Shown here piece by piece: positions 62,444-64,000 of a stretch of DNA of 64,000 nt. The notes beneath the pieces are model-generated. The model searched no databases. It worked only from the letters and a program-made list of their open reading frames with translations, and had not been told where the DNA came from. The DNA is from an uncultured Erythrobacter sp. GTDB taxonomy: Bacteria > Pseudomonadota > Alphaproteobacteria > Sphingomonadales > Sphingomonadaceae. Within the stretch, counting starts at the first letter, position 1. Each line of letters starts with the position of its first letter. A program made the translations under genes and the position numbers. The stretch is from NCBI GenBank assembly GCA_947494705.1, contig CANLVN010000002.1, positions 744,001-808,000 of the forward strand. Direction: 5' to 3'.

Positions 62444-63325
62444 TCAGCCGGTTTGACGCGCTCCGGTATCGCGCACCCAGACCGGCGTCTTCCCGCGCGC
62501 TTTGTTCCAGCGGAATTGCACCAGCGCAGCGGTTTTCATCGCGAGGTATATCGCCACGTCGAATACGCTTGCGCCGTTCTGCAATGCGGTGCGAAGATTA
62601 CCGGGACGGTTGATCTTGGTATTGTGCGGGCTCGGGTAGAGCGCAAGCACCTGCTCGCTGCCGATCCGGCGGCGGGCCTCGATCCTGATCTGGTCGCGCA
62701 GGGTGCGCGGCGGGGAGACGGTGAAGTGTACCGGATTACCGTCGACATCCTTGGCAACATTGCGCCGCTCGTCATAGGAAAAGCGCGTACGAACCCATGT
62801 GTCATCCGCAAATGTAGGCGGGATTTCTCCCATTCTTTCAAGCCCTGCGGCGGAAAGGCCGAACACGCCCGAGCCCACGAGGCGATCGGTCACGTAAGGC
62901 TGCGTCATCCAGACGCGGTAATAGGCCCGCACCCAGAAGTCGGAGCGCGATACGTCCATGTCGAGCGCCGGCGATGCGGCCATCACGCCAGGCTGCCTTA
63001 ACGCGTCCGAAGTCGCCTTCAACGCGTGGTAGGAGCACCGCAGGTCGGCATCGAGGAAGAAACGCGGCGTGCATTTTGCGATGCGATTGGCCTCGTTCAT
63101 CGCGATCACCTTTGACCCTGGCGGCAGATCTAGAACCGTCGCGAACGGGGCTAGCTGCCGTGCGATCTCGACCGTGCGATCCGTGCAGCCATTAGCGGCG
63201 ACTATGATCTCCGGCGGGTTGTCGGCCGGAGCGTCGGCCAGCAGCGTCTTTAGACATCGCCCGATGACCGCTTCTTCGTTATGGGCGGGGATGACAACCG
63301 AGAATTCGGGGGTTGGTGCCACCAT
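62444..63325 (-). CDS. Glycosyltransferase family 2
   Basis: A 293-residue family 2 protein: FSVVIPAHNEEAVIGRCLKTLL, IIVAANGCTDRTVEIARQL, and RFFLDADLRCSYHAL (DxD), with no long membrane segment. ATG 63325 gives the proper N terminus; the frame is open to 63529 but that stretch lies inside the decarboxylase gene. It is transcribed with that gene, 1 base apart. Donor and acceptor unknown. Confidence 0.88.
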   Translation of the reverse strand: MVAPTPEFSVVIPAHNEEAVIGRCLKTLLADAPADNPPEIIVAANGCTDRTVEIARQLAPFATVLDLPPGSKVIAMNEANRIAKCTPRFFLDADLRCSYHALKATSDALRQPGVMAASPALDMDVSRSDFWVRAYYRVWMTQPYVTDRLVGSGVFGLSAAGLERMGEIPPTFADDTWVRTRFSYDERRNVAKDVDGNPVHFTVSPPRTLRDQIRIEARRRIGSEQVLALYPSPHNTKINRPGNLRTALQNGASVFDVAIYLAMKTAALVQFRWNKARGKTPVWVRDTGARQTG

Positions 63326-63326
63326 A

Positions 63327-64000
63327 CTAGGCCTCGGCTTTGAGCAATCCGTCGAAATATTCGATGGTCTTGGCCAATCCTTCGCGCAGTGGTGTTCGCG
63401 GGGCCCAGTCATCGAGCTTGACCTGCGCCAGCGAAATGTCCGGTCGGCGTTGCTTTGGATCGTCCTGCGGTAGATCGTGGAAAGCGATTTCCGATTTCGA
63501 ACCGATGATGTCGAGCACCGTCTCGGCAAGCTCCAGCATCGAGAATTCGCCGGGATTGCCGAGGTTCATCGGTCCGGTGAAGCCGTGCTCGGTCGCCATA
63601 AACTTGACGAAGCCGTCGATCAGGTCGTCGACATAGCAGAAACTGCGCGTCTGCTTGCCGTCGCCGAAGATCGTGATGTCTTCCCCACGCAATGCCTGCA
63701 TGATGAAGTTCGACACAACGCGCCCGTCCTGCGGATGCATTCGCGGACCGTAGGTGTTGAAGATACGGACCACCTTGATGTCGAGGTCGTGCTGGCGATG
63801 ATAGTCGAAGAAAAGCGTCTCCGCGCACCGCTTGCCCTCGTCATAGCAGGAGCGCGGGCCGATCGGATTGACGTTGCCCCAATAGCTTTCGGGCTGCGGG
63901 TGGACGTCCGGATCACCATAGACCTCGCTGGTCGATGCCTGAAAGATGCGGGCGCCCACGCGCTTGGCCAGGCCCAGCATGTTTATTGCGCCGTGAACGC
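63327..64000 (-). CDS. UDP-glucuronate decarboxylase (UXS-like), 5' end outside window
   Basis: The window holds the last 224 codons of an extended short-chain dehydrogenase. Visible are [22 protein letters not shown], the catalytic [17 protein letters not shown] (YxxxK) and [26 protein letters not shown], which are typical of UDP-glucuronate decarboxylase making UDP-xylose. The NAD-binding N terminus is cut off. Xylose is therefore a likely component of the polymer. Confidence 0.9.
   Translation of the reverse strand, partial: VHGAINMLGLAKRVGARIFQASTSEVYGDPDVHPQPESYWGNVNPIGPRSCYDEGKRCAETLFFDYHRQHDLDIKVVRIFNTYGPRMHPQDGRVVSNFIMQALRGEDITIFGDGKQTRSFCYVDDLIDGFVKFMATEHGFTGPMNLGNPGEFSMLELAETVLDIIGSKSEIAFHDLPQDDPKQRRPDISLAQVKLDDWAPRTPLREGLAKTIEYFDGLLKAEA

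Overview
The window looks like a chromosomal segment of an alphaproteobacterium of the Sphingomonadales, most likely an Erythrobacteraceae-type organism. This is inferred from gene content, not from a marker gene: large TonB-dependent receptors of the sphingomonad catabolic type, a CYP153-type P450 with its ferredoxin, many acyl-CoA dehydrogenases, a sphingomonad-style lasso peptide locus and an RcGTA-type spike protein. Genes are dense, often joined by ATGA or GTGA overlaps. I saw no rRNA, tRNA or CRISPR array.

Left part (1-25.1 kb): an AarF/UbiB-like kinase fragment, an intact MarR regulator, a frameshifted MarR paralogue, and a hydrolase/thioesterase pair with a perfect 16-bp palindrome just upstream. 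Next comes a catabolic island bounded by two TonB-dependent receptors. Leftward it carries CYP153-type P450, ferredoxin, two acyl-CoA dehydrogenases and a receptor. Rightward, starting with a GntR/FadR regulator, it carries a nitronate monooxygenase-like oxidoreductase, a Coq4-like protein, a thiolase-like protein, a DUF35 protein, two acyl-CoA dehydrogenases, an acyl-CoA ligase, a Baeyer-Villiger monooxygenase, an alpha/beta hydrolase and the second receptor. Together they suggest uptake of a hydrophobic, probably cyclic compound, its hydroxylation, ring opening through a lactone, CoA activation and beta-oxidation.

Middle (25-36.6 kb): an EmrAB/NodT-type drug efflux operon beside a truncated MarR gene and a lone MCE-domain protein; an acyl-CoA dehydrogenase, a tiny lipoprotein and a frameshifted CitE-like lyase; then an O-antigen-ligase-type membrane protein, a TPR-like protein and a small membrane protein. 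IS3-family transposase fragments lie near 3.2-3.6 kb and 25.2-25.4 kb.

36.7-44.0 kb is a lasso peptide cluster: B2 protease, cyclase, a 42-residue precursor too short for routine gene calling, an HPr-kinase-like protein, a PqqD-like B1 protein, an ABC exporter and a nucleotidyltransferase-like protein. The predicted core is GSGTAFRDGLVTNVRL with a Gly1-Asp8 ring.

From 44.2 kb to the end is a surface-polysaccharide locus: rmlACDB, then acyl carrier protein, FkbH-like protein, methyltransferase, MBOAT and SGNH genes that resemble a Dlt system rebuilt around a glyceryl donor, followed by an acyltransferase, a VOC protein, a flippase, a sulfotransferase, an O-antigen polymerase/ligase, glycosyltransferases and a UDP-glucuronate decarboxylase running off the end. 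Embedded in it is a two-gene unit, an RCAP_rcc01079-type spike base plus a beta-helix protein, resembling the head spikes of gene transfer agents. Several single-base frameshifts (MarR, Coq4, CitE) are either real decay or sequencing errors.
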